Shown: positions 24,449-33,245 of the stretch, piece after piece
Numbering within the stretch: the first letter of the stretch is position 1
Layout of the letters: the number at the start of each line of letters is the position of its first letter
Source of the DNA: Actinomycetes bacterium
GTDB taxonomy: Bacteria > Actinomycetota > Thermoleophilia > Gaiellales > Gaiellaceae
Direction of reading: 5' to 3'
Assembly: GCA_025358355.1 (NCBI GenBank)
Contig: JANYJX010000066.1
Span: forward strand, 1 to 46,205
Length of the DNA: 46,205 nt
Notes under the pieces: generated by a model
The model's database searches: none
Told to the model about the DNA's origin: nothing
The model's input: only the letters and a program-made list of their open reading frames with translations
Position numbers and translations under genes: made by a program

Positions 24449-25801
24449 GTGGCTGTGACGAAATCGACTTGGGAGCCCGATTCGTGGCGCGGTTTCGCCG
24501 CCGGCCAGCAGCCGGAATGGCCCGATGCCGCAGCGGTCGCCGACGTGCGGGCGCGCCTGCGCGAGGTGCCGGTGCTTGTGTTCGCGGGCGAGGCGCGCGA
24601 CCTCACTGCGCAGCTCGCCGAAGTCGCTGAAGGGCGCGCGTTCCTGCTTCAGGCCGGCGATTGCGTGGAGTCGTTCCGCGAGACATCGTCGGTCGCGATC
24701 CGCGAGAAACTCCGCGTACTGCTGCAGATGGCCGCTGTCCTGACGTTCGGCTCGCAGGTTCCGGTGGTGAAAGTGGGGCGGATCGCAGGGCAGTTCGCGA
24801 AGCCGCGCAGCTCGGCGACCGAGATCGTCGATGGCGTCGAGCTTGCGTCATTCCGCGGCCACACGGTTCACTCCGACGAGCCGACCGCCGAAGCCCGCGT
24901 CCCCGATCCCGAGCGGATGCTCCAGGGCTACTACCAAGCCGCGGCGACGTTGAACCTGCTGCGCGCGTTCACGAAAGGCGGCTTCGCCGACCTCACCCGC
25001 GTTCATACCTGGAACCAGGAGTTCGTCGCCAGCTCGCCGCAAGGTCAACGATACGAGGCGCTCGCGAACGAAATCGGCCGCGCGCTGCGCTTCATGGAGG
25101 CGATCGGCATCGAGCTCGCGCGCGAGCGATCGCTGCACGAGGTCAACGTCTGGACAAGTCACGAAGGCCTGCTGCTCGACTACGAGGAGCCGCTTTGTCG
25201 CCAGGACTCGCTCACCGGCGATTGGTATGCGTGCTCGGCGCACATGCTCTGGATCGGCGAGCGGACGCGCGAGCTGACCGGGGCGCACGTCGAGTTCTTC
25301 GCCGGGGTGCACAACCCGATTGGCGTGAAGCTCGGGCCCGATGCGACCGTCGACGAGGTGATCGGACTGTGCGAGCGGCTCAATCCGCAGCGCGCGCCGG
25401 GCCGGCTGACGCTCGTCACGCGCCTGGGGGCCGGGCGCGTGCGCGACTTGCTGCCGCGGCTCCTCGTCGGCGTGCGCGACGCCGGTCATCCAGTCGCTTG
25501 GATCTGCGACCCGATGCACGCGAACACGTTCGTTTCGGCTTCCGGTCGCAAGACCCGGCGCTTCGACGACGTGATGGCCGAGCTCGAAGGCTTCTTCGCG
25601 GCGCACCGCGAGGTCGGGACGTGGCCGGGTGGCGTGCATATCGAGTTCACCGGCGAGAACGTCACGGAGTGCCTTGGCGGCTCGGAGGCCGTGCTCGAGG
25701 ATCAGCTCGACCATCGCTACGAGACGCTCTGCGACCCGCGGCTGAACGCGAGACAGGCGCTCGACCTCGCATTTCGCGTGGCCGAGCTGATGCGCGGCTG
25801 A
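24449..25801 (+). CDS. aroG: 3-deoxy-D-arabino-heptulosonate 7-phosphate synthase, class II
   Basis: The 450-aa enzyme condenses phosphoenolpyruvate and erythrose 4-phosphate, the entry step of the shikimate pathway. It is the plant/Mycobacterium-like class II type. Metal ligands are C72 (LQAGDC), H357 (DPMHAN), E399 (HIEFTGENVTEC) and D429 (DPRLN). GQFAKPRSS and FAGVHNPIGVKLGPD are further class II signatures. It heads an operon with tyrA, aroA and others; its TGA overlaps the tyrA ATG. Mycobacterial homologues are feedback-inhibited by aromatic amino acids; whether this one is cannot be read here. Confidence 0.95.
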   Translation: MAVTKSTWEPDSWRGFAAGQQPEWPDAAAVADVRARLREVPVLVFAGEARDLTAQLAEVAEGRAFLLQAGDCVESFRETSSVAIREKLRVLLQMAAVLTFGSQVPVVKVGRIAGQFAKPRSSATEIVDGVELASFRGHTVHSDEPTAEARVPDPERMLQGYYQAAATLNLLRAFTKGGFADLTRVHTWNQEFVASSPQGQRYEALANEIGRALRFMEAIGIELARERSLHEVNVWTSHEGLLLDYEEPLCRQDSLTGDWYACSAHMLWIGERTRELTGAHVEFFAGVHNPIGVKLGPDATVDEVIGLCERLNPQRAPGRLTLVTRLGAGRVRDLLPRLLVGVRDAGHPVAWICDPMHANTFVSASGRKTRRFDDVMAELEGFFAAHREVGTWPGGVHIEFTGENVTECLGGSEAVLEDQLDHRYETLCDPRLNARQALDLAFRVAELMRG

Positions 25802-26904
25802 TGGCTGCGCCGCTGCGCTCGCTCGCCGTCGTCGGGACGGGGCTGATCGGCGCGTCCGCGGGCTTGGCCGCTCGCCGGGCTGGCGTCGCCCATGTCAGCG
25901 GCTGGGATCCCGATTCCGAGGCGCTCGGCGTCGCGGCCGAGCGGGGCGCGGTCGACGCGGCCGGTTCGCTGGCGGAGGCGGTCGGCGGCGCTGACCTGGT
26001 GCTGGTCGCGGTGCCGGTCGCCGAGTTGCCGGCGCAGGTGCGCGCGACGCTCGATCTCGTCGCCGAAGCGAGCACCGTCACCGATGTCGGCTCGACGAAA
26101 GGGCCGGTGTGTGCTGCGGCGGGCGGTGACGTGCGGTTCGTTGGCGGCCACCCGATTTGCGGCGCCGAGACGCGCGGGCCGGCGCGTGCCACCGCCGAGC
26201 TGTTCGACGACGCGACCTGGTTCCTGACCCCGCTCGCAGGGACCGAGCCGGATCGCTTCCGGGTCGTCCATGGCTTCGTCACGGCACTTGGAGGGCGACC
26301 CGTCGCGATTGATCCGGTCGCGCACGACCGGCTCGTCTCGGTCACGAGCCACTTGCCGCATGCGCTCGCGAACTTGCTGTTGAATCAGGCCGGAGCCGCC
26401 CGCGTCGACGGCCACGATCCGCTCGCTGCCGCCGGCGGCTCACTGCGCGACATGACCCGAATCGCCGGTGCGAACCCGCGGATCTGGGTCGACATCTTCC
26501 TTGACAACCGCGAAGCGCTCGCGGCCGCGCTCGCCGAGCATCGTGGTCGCGTCGAGCAGCTCGAGGCCGCGCTCGAGCGCAGCGACGGTGGCTTTCTCGC
26601 CCGCTGGATCGCCGAAGCCGGCGGTAACCGCCTGCGCATGCTCGGCACCGCGTACGAGGATCCGGGCGCGCTGCAGAGGTTGCGCATCCACATTCCCGAC
26701 CGGCCGAACGTGCTCGCGGGGATCTTCCAAGCCCTCGGCGCCGAGCGGATCAACGTCGAGGACTTCGAGATGGAGCACGTCTCCACTGAGCGCGGCGGCA
26801 CGCTCACTGTTCTCGTCGGCGGCGAAGCCGAGGCGGCCCGCGCGGTGGCGCTGCTCGAAGCGCAAGGCTATGGCGTCGTCTCGGCGCCGGTGATCGACGA
26901 ATGA
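25801..26904 (+). CDS. tyrA: Prephenate dehydrogenase with C-terminal ACT domain
   Basis: The 367-aa protein has an N-terminal Rossmann domain (VVGTGLIGASAGLAARRAG, residues 9-27; the acidic residue in WDPDSE favours NAD+). The dehydrogenase helical domain shows GGHPICGAE and SHLPHALANLL. A C-terminal ACT domain (LRIHIPDRPNVLAGIFQ to the end) suggests feedback control by tyrosine. It converts prephenate to 4-hydroxyphenylpyruvate. ATG 25801 overlaps the preceding stop; the upstream extension of the frame is a shadow of aroG. Its stop overlaps aroA (ATGA). Confidence 0.92.
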   Translation: MAAPLRSLAVVGTGLIGASAGLAARRAGVAHVSGWDPDSEALGVAAERGAVDAAGSLAEAVGGADLVLVAVPVAELPAQVRATLDLVAEASTVTDVGSTKGPVCAAAGGDVRFVGGHPICGAETRGPARATAELFDDATWFLTPLAGTEPDRFRVVHGFVTALGGRPVAIDPVAHDRLVSVTSHLPHALANLLLNQAGAARVDGHDPLAAAGGSLRDMTRIAGANPRIWVDIFLDNREALAAALAEHRGRVEQLEAALERSDGGFLARWIAEAGGNRLRMLGTAYEDPGALQRLRIHIPDRPNVLAGIFQALGAERINVEDFEMEHVSTERGGTLTVLVGGEAEAARAVALLEAQGYGVVSAPVIDE

Positions 26905-28202
26905 CGCTCGTCGTCGAGCCGCTTGTCACGATGCGCGGCGCCATTGAAGTGCCGAGCGTCAAGGGAATTTGCCAGCGCGGCGTTCTGCTCGGTGCAATCG
27001 CGGACGGGGAAAGTGAAGTCCGCGGCTTCGGTCGCGCGGCCGACACGGAGTCGGCGATCTCCGTCGTGCGCCAGCTCGGGGTTGAGGTCACCGATGTCGC
27101 CGACGATGTTGTGCGCATCCAAGGGAAGGGATTGCGCGGCCTCGTCGCGCCGGCCGAGCCACTCGACTGCGGCAATGCCGGCACGCTGATGCGCCTTGTC
27201 GCGGGCATCCTGGCCGGCCAGGAAGGCGAGTTCACGCTGATTGGCGACGAGTCGCTCTCGTCGCGGCCACAGGATCGGATCGCGGTACCGCTGCGCGAGA
27301 TGGGCGCGACGATCGACGCGACCGACGGCCACGCGCCGCTGACGATCCATGGCGGCGGTCTGCATCCGATCGAGTACGAGTTGCCGGTTGCGAGCGCGCA
27401 AGTGAAGTCGGCGATCCTCTTCGCCGGCTTGTTCGCCGACGACGGCCCCACCACTGTCGTCGAGCCGGCGGTCACGCGCGACCACACCGAGCGCATGCTC
27501 ACGGCGATGGGCGCACGCGTAACCCGCGCACACGGGAAGTCGAGCGTCTGGCCCGTCGAGAGCCTGCAGCCGCTGTCGATCGACGTGCCGGGCGACATCT
27601 CGTCGGCCGCGCCGTTCATCGTTGCCGCGACGCTCCTTCCCGATGCCGTGCTCCACATCCGCAACGTGAACGTCAACCCGACGCGGACCGGGCTCCTCGA
27701 TGTCCTGCACCGGATGGGCGGGCGCGTTGCCGTCTACAACCGCCGTACCGTCAGCGGCGAGCCGGTTGCCGACCTCGAGGTGCGCTACGCCGAGCTGACC
27801 GCGACCCACATCTACGGGCCTGAAGTGCCGCTGCTCGTCGACGAGCTGCCGCTGATCTGCCTGCTCGCGTCGATGGCACGCGGTGTGACCCGGATCCGCG
27901 GCGCGGAGGAGCTGCGGGCGAAGGAGACCGACCGGATCGCGACGACGACCGAGGCTCTGCATGCGGTTGGCGGCCACCTCCAGGCGAGCGACGACGGCTT
28001 CCGCATCCGCGGCGTCCCGACCCGTATTCGCGGTGGCGTGGTCGAGAGTCGCGGCGACCACCGGATCGCGATGCTGGGTGCGATCGCCGGCCTCGTCTCG
28101 GCCGAGGGCGTCGAGATCGAGGACGCCGAGTGCGTCGCGGTGAGCTTCCCCGGCTTCTTCGACATCCTCGATTCGCTGCGCGCGGCGTCGGTCGGCGCAT
28201 GA
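26901..28202 (+). CDS. aroA: 5-enolpyruvylshikimate-3-phosphate synthase with altered N-terminal motif
   Basis: The 433-aa protein has the EPSP synthase two-domain pattern: CGNAGTLMR, LSSRPQDRI, SAQVKSAILFAGL, DELPL (D314), AKETDR (E342, R345) and GDHRIAM. It joins shikimate 3-phosphate with phosphoenolpyruvate. The normally near-invariant PG(D/S)KS.x.(H/N)R motif reads PSVKGICQR at residues 18-26. K21 and R26 are kept, but the Ser after Lys is Gly22 and the PG pair is PS. The coding sequence is otherwise intact and in-frame. Activity is likely but the phosphate-binding site is modified. It overlaps tyrA and cmk by 4 bases each. Confidence 0.9.
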   Translation: MTLVVEPLVTMRGAIEVPSVKGICQRGVLLGAIADGESEVRGFGRAADTESAISVVRQLGVEVTDVADDVVRIQGKGLRGLVAPAEPLDCGNAGTLMRLVAGILAGQEGEFTLIGDESLSSRPQDRIAVPLREMGATIDATDGHAPLTIHGGGLHPIEYELPVASAQVKSAILFAGLFADDGPTTVVEPAVTRDHTERMLTAMGARVTRAHGKSSVWPVESLQPLSIDVPGDISSAAPFIVAATLLPDAVLHIRNVNVNPTRTGLLDVLHRMGGRVAVYNRRTVSGEPVADLEVRYAELTATHIYGPEVPLLVDELPLICLLASMARGVTRIRGAEELRAKETDRIATTTEALHAVGGHLQASDDGFRIRGVPTRIRGGVVESRGDHRIAMLGAIAGLVSAEGVEIEDAECVAVSFPGFFDILDSLRAASVGA

Positions 28203-28828
28203 TCGTCGCGATCGATGGCCCCGCTGGCGCGGGTAAGAGCACTACTGCACGCGCTCTCGCGGAGCGGCTCGGCTTCCGCTACCTCGACACTGGCGCGATG
28301 TACCGCGCGCTGACATGGCTCGCACTCCAACGTGAGCTGCCGCTCGACCGCGGCGCCGAGCTCGCCGAACTGGCCCAAGCCCATCCGGTCGAGTTCAATG
28401 GCGAAGGGCGTGTCCAGATTGACGGCACCGATGTCACGTCGTCGATTCGCGACGTGCGCATCGATCGTGTCGTCCCCGTTGTCGCCAGGCACCAGGAAGT
28501 GCGGGAGGTGATGCGCGACCGGCAGCGCGCGCTCGGCGCCGCAGGCGACGTCGTGATCGAGGGCCGTGACATCGGTGCCGTGGTCGCGCCTGACGCCGCC
28601 GTGAAGGTCTACCTCGAGGCCGACCCCGAGGAACGCGCGCGTCGCCGTGTCGCGGAACGGCCGGGTATTGGTGCCGACGCCCTCGTCACCGATCTCAAGC
28701 TGCGTGACTCGCGCGACGCCGCGAACACCCATTTGGCCGAAGGCGCGATTCTGATCGACACGACCGGTCTGACGCTCGATGACGTTGTTTCGCGGATCGC
28801 CGCGATCGTCGAGGAGCGTCGCGCGTGA
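28199..28828 (+). CDS. cmk: Cytidylate kinase
   Basis: The 209-aa P-loop kinase phosphorylates CMP and dCMP. Motifs are AIDGPAGAGKSTTA (P-loop, about residues 4-17), YLDTGAMYRALTWLAL, and VIEGRDIGAVVAPDA with the conserved RDIG. The lid region has ADPEERARRR. ATG 28199 overlaps the aroA stop (ATGA). The aroA-cmk pairing is widespread in bacteria. Confidence 0.95.
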   Translation: MIVAIDGPAGAGKSTTARALAERLGFRYLDTGAMYRALTWLALQRELPLDRGAELAELAQAHPVEFNGEGRVQIDGTDVTSSIRDVRIDRVVPVVARHQEVREVMRDRQRALGAAGDVVIEGRDIGAVVAPDAAVKVYLEADPEERARRRVAERPGIGADALVTDLKLRDSRDAANTHLAEGAILIDTTGLTLDDVVSRIAAIVEERRA

Positions 28829-29475
28829 ACGGCACGGATCGCGCCTGGGTGTTGGGTCGCCTGACGATCGGGACGCTCGTGCGCGTGTTCGCCCGGCTCC
28901 GCGTCTACGGCCGTGAACGCGTGCCGAAGACGGGCGGGTGCGTCTACGCATGCAACCATTTCCACTGGCTCGACCCGGCCGCGCTCGGCGCCGCGTCCCC
29001 GCGCACGGTCTATTTCATGGCGAAGATGGAAGCCCACCGCGTGCCCGGTCTCGGCGCCGGGATTCGCTTCTTCGGAACGTTCCCCGTGCGCCGCGGCGAG
29101 TCTGACCGCGAAGCTGTGCGGACGATGCGCAAGATCGTCCACGATGGGAACACGCTTGGGCTGTTTGCTGAGGGAACGAGGCAGCGGTCGGGCGTGCCGG
29201 GCGAGGTGCAGCCGGGCGCGGCGATGGTCGCGCTGCAGGAAGGCGTTCCCGTGATCCCGGTCGCAGTGCACGGCTCGTACACCTGGAAGCCCGGCAACTT
29301 CCAACCGGTGTCGATCGTCTTCGGGAGCCCGATGAACTTCGACGGTCTCCCGAGCGGCGGCCGCGGGTATCGCGAGGCATCGACGCAGATTCAGGCCGAG
29401 ATCCTGCGCCTGTGGGAATGGCTTGTCGATCAGCACGAGCGCGGTCGGCCACGCGGCGCGGTGCCACCGTCATGA
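28825..29475 (+). CDS. plsC: 1-acyl-sn-glycerol-3-phosphate acyltransferase
   Basis: The 216-aa membrane-associated enzyme makes phosphatidic acid from lysophosphatidic acid. The catalytic NHFHWLDP (H45 and D50 of the HX4D motif) and the FAEGTRQRSG glycerol-phosphate motif are present, followed by VIPVAVHGS. The GTG start overlaps the cmk stop (GTGA), and its own stop overlaps der (ATGA). Cmk makes the CDP that leads to CTP for CDP-diacylglycerol, so the cmk-plsC-gpsA grouping makes sense for phospholipid synthesis. Confidence 0.92.
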   Translation: MNGTDRAWVLGRLTIGTLVRVFARLRVYGRERVPKTGGCVYACNHFHWLDPAALGAASPRTVYFMAKMEAHRVPGLGAGIRFFGTFPVRRGESDREAVRTMRKIVHDGNTLGLFAEGTRQRSGVPGEVQPGAAMVALQEGVPVIPVAVHGSYTWKPGNFQPVSIVFGSPMNFDGLPSGGRGYREASTQIQAEILRLWEWLVDQHERGRPRGAVPPS

Positions 29476-30809
29476 AGCCCGACGCCCGCCCGAAGTTGAA
29501 TGCGACCGAGATCGCCGGAACCGTCGCGATCGTCGGCTTCCCGAATGTCGGCAAGTCGACGCTGATCAACCGACTGACCCAAAGCCGCGCGGCTGTCGTC
29601 CACGAGACGCCAGGTGTGACGCGCGATCGCAAGGAGCTGCTCTGCGAGTGGACCGGGACGTGGTTCCGGCTGATCGACACCGGGGGCGTGGACGCGGAAG
29701 ACGAGGGGCCGTTCGGTAAGCAGATCGCGGCGCAGGCTTTGGCTGCTATCGCCGAAGCAGATCTCATCTTGTTCGTCGTCGACGCGCGCGCCGGGATTAC
29801 CCCAGGCGACGAGGAGCTCGCCGCGACGCTACGGGCTGCCAAGGTTCCGGTTCGCGTGCTCGCGAACAAGATCGACGACCCACGGCGCGACTCAGCCGCC
29901 GCCGAGTTCTACAAGCTCGGTCTCGGTGAGCCCGTGCCGCTCTCGGCGCTGCACGGCTACGGCACCGGCGACTTGCTCGACGAGATCCTCACGCTGCTTC
30001 CCGGTCGCGGCGAGGTGCCGATCGGTGACGAGGCGATTCGCGTCGCGATCCTCGGGCGACCGAACGTCGGCAAGTCGTCGATGCTCAACGCGCTTGTCGG
30101 GCGCGAGCGCGTGATCGTTTCGGAGGTGCCGGGTACGACGCGAGACACGATCGACACCGTCCTGAAACGCGGCGACAGGACGTTTGTCCTCGTCGACACA
30201 GCCGGCCTGCGGCGCAAGCGGAAACAGCGCCAAGGGATCGAGTACTACTCGGAGCTGCGCGCGCTCGAGGCGGCGGAGCGCGCCGATGTCGCGCTCGTCC
30301 TCATCGACGCGAGCGAGGGGATTGTCGAGCACGATCTCGCAGTCGCCGACTTGGCTCGGAAGGCGGGCTGCTCCACGCTCGTGGCTCTGAACAAGTGGGA
30401 CGAGACGACCCTCGAGCTAGTCGATGCAGCCGGCCAACTCCATCGGCGCCTGCGTCAGAGGCCGCCTGTGATCGCCGTGTCGGCGAAGAGCGGGCGCGGG
30501 CTCGGGCGCTTGCTCGACCACGTCGAGCGCCTGTTCGAGAAGCATGCGGGCCGCATCCCGACTGGCGAGCTGAACCGGGGCCTCGAAGCGCTACGCGACA
30601 TGCGCGAGGGGCCAGCCGGTCGTCGCGGCCGCCGGCTGAAGATCCTCTACGGCACGCAGGTCACGTCGCGCCCGCCTCGCTTCCGCGTCTTCGTCAACGA
30701 CCCGGGCCTCGTCACGCGCGACTACGGCTACTGGGTCGAGAACGAGCTCCGCAAGCGGTTCGGGCTAGATGGCGTGCCCGTCTCGATCGACTTCGTCAAG
30801 TCGGAGTAG
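29472..30809 (+). CDS. der: Ribosome-associated GTPase Der (EngA)
   Basis: The 445-aa protein has two tandem GTPase domains and a C-terminal KH-like domain. The P-loops are GFPNVGKST (22-30) and GRPNVGKSS (195-203). The G3 motifs are DTGG and DTAG, and the G4 motifs NKID and NKWD. The KH-like end reads LKILYGTQVTSRPPRFRVFVND. Der is needed for 50S ribosomal subunit maturation. The start is ATG 29472, overlapping the plsC stop. Confidence 0.96.
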   Translation: MKPDARPKLNATEIAGTVAIVGFPNVGKSTLINRLTQSRAAVVHETPGVTRDRKELLCEWTGTWFRLIDTGGVDAEDEGPFGKQIAAQALAAIAEADLILFVVDARAGITPGDEELAATLRAAKVPVRVLANKIDDPRRDSAAAEFYKLGLGEPVPLSALHGYGTGDLLDEILTLLPGRGEVPIGDEAIRVAILGRPNVGKSSMLNALVGRERVIVSEVPGTTRDTIDTVLKRGDRTFVLVDTAGLRRKRKQRQGIEYYSELRALEAAERADVALVLIDASEGIVEHDLAVADLARKAGCSTLVALNKWDETTLELVDAAGQLHRRLRQRPPVIAVSAKSGRGLGRLLDHVERLFEKHAGRIPTGELNRGLEALRDMREGPAGRRGRRLKILYGTQVTSRPPRFRVFVNDPGLVTRDYGYWVENELRKRFGLDGVPVSIDFVKSE

Positions 30810-30817
30810 CTAGCCGA

Positions 30818-31774
30818 ATGCGCGTTGTCGTTGTCGGCGGTGGATCGTGGGGCACGGCGTTCGCCGTCTTGCTGCGCGAGCGGGAGCACGAGGTCGTTCT
30901 CGCCTGTCGCGACGCGGAACAGGCGCGCACGATCGCCACAACGGGGCGGAACCCGCGCTATCTGTCGACGGTTCGCCTCGAAGGCGTGCAGGCGTGCGCG
31001 ATTCCGGACGCGCCGATCGAGGAGGCTGATCTCGTTGTCGTCGCGGTGCCGAGCCGGTCGTTTGGTGAAGTTGTTGCGGCGCTCCCGGGCGCGGCTCCGG
31101 TGCTCAGCCTGACGAAAGGCCTCGACCCGGCGACGGGTGAGCGGCTGTCGACGCTTGTTCGCGATCGGCCTGTCGCGGTGCTCTCGGGGCCGAACATCTC
31201 GGAGGAGATCGCGCGTAGCCAGCCCGCGGCGGCGGTGATTGCGTGCGACGACCCCGAGCTGGCCGTTCGCCTCCAGCTCGAGATCACCTCGACGATCTTC
31301 CGCGTCTACGTCTCCGACGACATCGTCGGTGTGGAGCTCTGCGCGGCGGCCAAGAACGTGATCGCACTTGCAGCCGGGGGCGCCGACGGCCTCGGCCTCG
31401 GCGACAACGCGAAGGCAGCGCTCGTCGCGCGCGGTCTCGCCGAGATGGCTCGGCTCGCGGAGTCGGCCGGCGGCCGGCCCGAGACATTCGCGGGGCTCGC
31501 CGGAATGGGCGACCTGATCGTCACGTGCTGGTCGAAGTCGGGCCGCAACCGCCACGCCGGCGAGCTGATCGCGCAAGGTATGGCGCCGGACGAAGCGGCC
31601 GCCGAGATCGGCATGGTCGTCGAGGGACTGACGGCGGCACCGCTCGTGCGGGATCTCGCACGAAGGCTGGCGATCGAGTTGCCGATCACGGAAGGCGTCT
31701 GCGCGGTGCTCGACGGAGTGCCGCTAACCGATCTCGTGCGCCGGCTCATGGCCCGGCAACCGACAACCGAATAG
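30818..31774 (+). CDS. gpsA: Glycerol-3-phosphate dehydrogenase [NAD(P)+]
   Basis: The 318-aa enzyme reduces dihydroxyacetone phosphate to sn-glycerol 3-phosphate for phospholipids. It has the GGGSWGTAFA nucleotide-binding loop (7-16), LSGPNISEEIA, the catalytic Lys in AAKNVIALAAG, and GDNAKAALV and GLAGMGDLIVTC segments. It starts 8 bases after der. With plsC it supplies glycerolipid precursors. Confidence 0.95.
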   Translation: MRVVVVGGGSWGTAFAVLLREREHEVVLACRDAEQARTIATTGRNPRYLSTVRLEGVQACAIPDAPIEEADLVVVAVPSRSFGEVVAALPGAAPVLSLTKGLDPATGERLSTLVRDRPVAVLSGPNISEEIARSQPAAAVIACDDPELAVRLQLEITSTIFRVYVSDDIVGVELCAAAKNVIALAAGGADGLGLGDNAKAALVARGLAEMARLAESAGGRPETFAGLAGMGDLIVTCWSKSGRNRHAGELIAQGMAPDEAAAEIGMVVEGLTAAPLVRDLARRLAIELPITEGVCAVLDGVPLTDLVRRLMARQPTTE

Positions 31775-31783
31775 GGGCGTACG

Positions 31784-33220
31784 ATGGCGTTCTTGCGCGC
31801 GCTTCTCGTTGCTCTTCTCGGCTCGGCGGCACTTGTTGTCGCAGGTTGCGGGTCGTCGAGCGCCGCGTCGAACACCGATTCGATTTCGTCGCTCGCCCCC
31901 AAGGATGCCGGTGCGTTCGTCGTCGTCGAGACCGACCAGACGTCAGCGCAGTGGAAGAACACGCAGGCGTTGCTCGCGAAGATCCCCGGCGGCGAGAAGG
32001 CGCTCAACAGTGCGCTGTCGCAGATCGGCGGCGCGAAGGGCGTCGACTTCGCAAAGGATGTCGCGCCAGCCTTCGGGAAGCAGCTTGTGGTCGTCGTGCC
32101 GAGCGGTGCGAAGGATCCGATCCTGCTCGTGAAGCCCGACGACTCGAAGAAGCTTGACGCGCTGCTCGCGAAGGGCACCAAGCCGTCGGTCAACGGCGAT
32201 GTCGACGGCTGGACGGCGATTGCGACGACGCAGAAGGAGCTCGACTCGTACAAGGCCGCGCTCGACAAGGGCAAGCTGTCCGACGAGAGTGCGTTCACGA
32301 AGGCGACCGACGGGCTGCCGGCCGATTCGCTCGCGCACGGGTATCTCAGCGGACCGAGCCTTGTCAATGCGCTTGGCTCAGCGACGGGCGCGACACAGTC
32401 GCTCTCAGGCCTCAGCGTCCCCGGTCTTGCTGGCTCGTCGGGTGCTGCGAACCAGATCGGCACGATCGGGTTCGCAGTCTCGTCATCCGACCACGGCTTC
32501 CGACTAGACGGCTCGTTGATCCAGAAGGACGGTGCCGTTCCGGCGTCGTTCACGCCGACGCTCCTCGACAGCGTTCCGGCCGATGCGCTCATCGCGGTCT
32601 CGTTCGATGGCGCCGGTCAAGGGCAGCAGGCGATCGACCAAGCTCTGAAACAAGGCGGCAAGCAGCTAGCGACGGTCGAGAAGCAGCTTGGCGTCAAGCT
32701 GGACGATCTCGTCGCTGCGCTCGACGGCGAGGGTGTGCTCTACGTCCGAGCCGGCGCGCCGATCCCCGAGATCACGCTCGCCGTGAAGCCGAAGGACGCG
32801 GCGCACGCGAAGGCGACGTTCGGAGCGCTCGTCGGCAAGCTGAGCTCGAGCGCCGGCTCATCGCTGCCGATCCCCGGTTTCCAACTCACGAGCACGACTG
32901 CGAAAGGCGTCGTCTTCGTCTCGACGGCAAAGGATGTCGCGACGAGTTTCGCCGGCAGCGGCGCCAAGCTCACAGCGAGCGAGCGCTTCAAGCAGGCTGC
33001 GACGGAGATCGGCTTCTCCGGCAAGACGAGCGGCCTCGGCTACGTCGATGTCCACGCGCTCGGCCCGCTGCTGAAGACCGCGCTCGGCGCTCTCGGCAGC
33101 TCCGGTTCCAGCTCGACGACCTCAGGGCTCGAAGGGCTGACGGCTTTCGACACAGTCGCGTTCGGCAGCACGGTCGACGGCTCGCGCACGCGTTTCGCCG
33201 CCGTTATCAACCTCAGCTGA
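31784..33220 (+). CDS. DUF3352-type lipoprotein
   Basis: The 478-aa secreted protein has a lipoprotein signal peptide ending in VVAGC (Cys22), then a Ser/Ala-rich linker. Two similar alpha/beta halves with frequent [11 protein letters not shown] and [13 protein letters not shown] strands follow, a pattern I associate with DUF3352. Composition is low in aromatic residues and rich in Lys, Gly and Ser. Function is unknown. It starts 9 bases after gpsA, with AGGGG just upstream, so it is probably the last gene of the operon. Lgt in this window would lipidate it. Confidence 0.75.
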   Translation: MAFLRALLVALLGSAALVVAGCGSSSAASNTDSISSLAPKDAGAFVVVETDQTSAQWKNTQALLAKIPGGEKALNSALSQIGGAKGVDFAKDVAPAFGKQLVVVVPSGAKDPILLVKPDDSKKLDALLAKGTKPSVNGDVDGWTAIATTQKELDSYKAALDKGKLSDESAFTKATDGLPADSLAHGYLSGPSLVNALGSATGATQSLSGLSVPGLAGSSGAANQIGTIGFAVSSSDHGFRLDGSLIQKDGAVPASFTPTLLDSVPADALIAVSFDGAGQGQQAIDQALKQGGKQLATVEKQLGVKLDDLVAALDGEGVLYVRAGAPIPEITLAVKPKDAAHAKATFGALVGKLSSSAGSSLPIPGFQLTSTTAKGVVFVSTAKDVATSFAGSGAKLTASERFKQAATEIGFSGKTSGLGYVDVHALGPLLKTALGALGSSGSSSTTSGLEGLTAFDTVAFGSTVDGSRTRFAAVINLS

Positions 33221-33232
33221 AGACGCTTCGGG

Positions 33233-33238
33233 TAGCCT
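33233..33238 (+). promoter_or_regulatory. Putative -10 box (TAGCCT) of metK
   Basis: TAGCCT lies 7 bases before ATG 33246. With only 25 bases between the DUF3352 stop and metK, there is no room for a SAM riboswitch. Confidence 0.45.
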
Positions 33239-33245
33239 GCCCGCG

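Noticed and set aside
24661-25800. Long upstream extension of the tyrA frame
   Set aside because: It is a shadow of the class II DAHP synthase in another frame.
33221-33245. SAM riboswitch before metK
   Set aside because: Only 25 bases separate the genes, and they hold a -10 box; no structure is possible.
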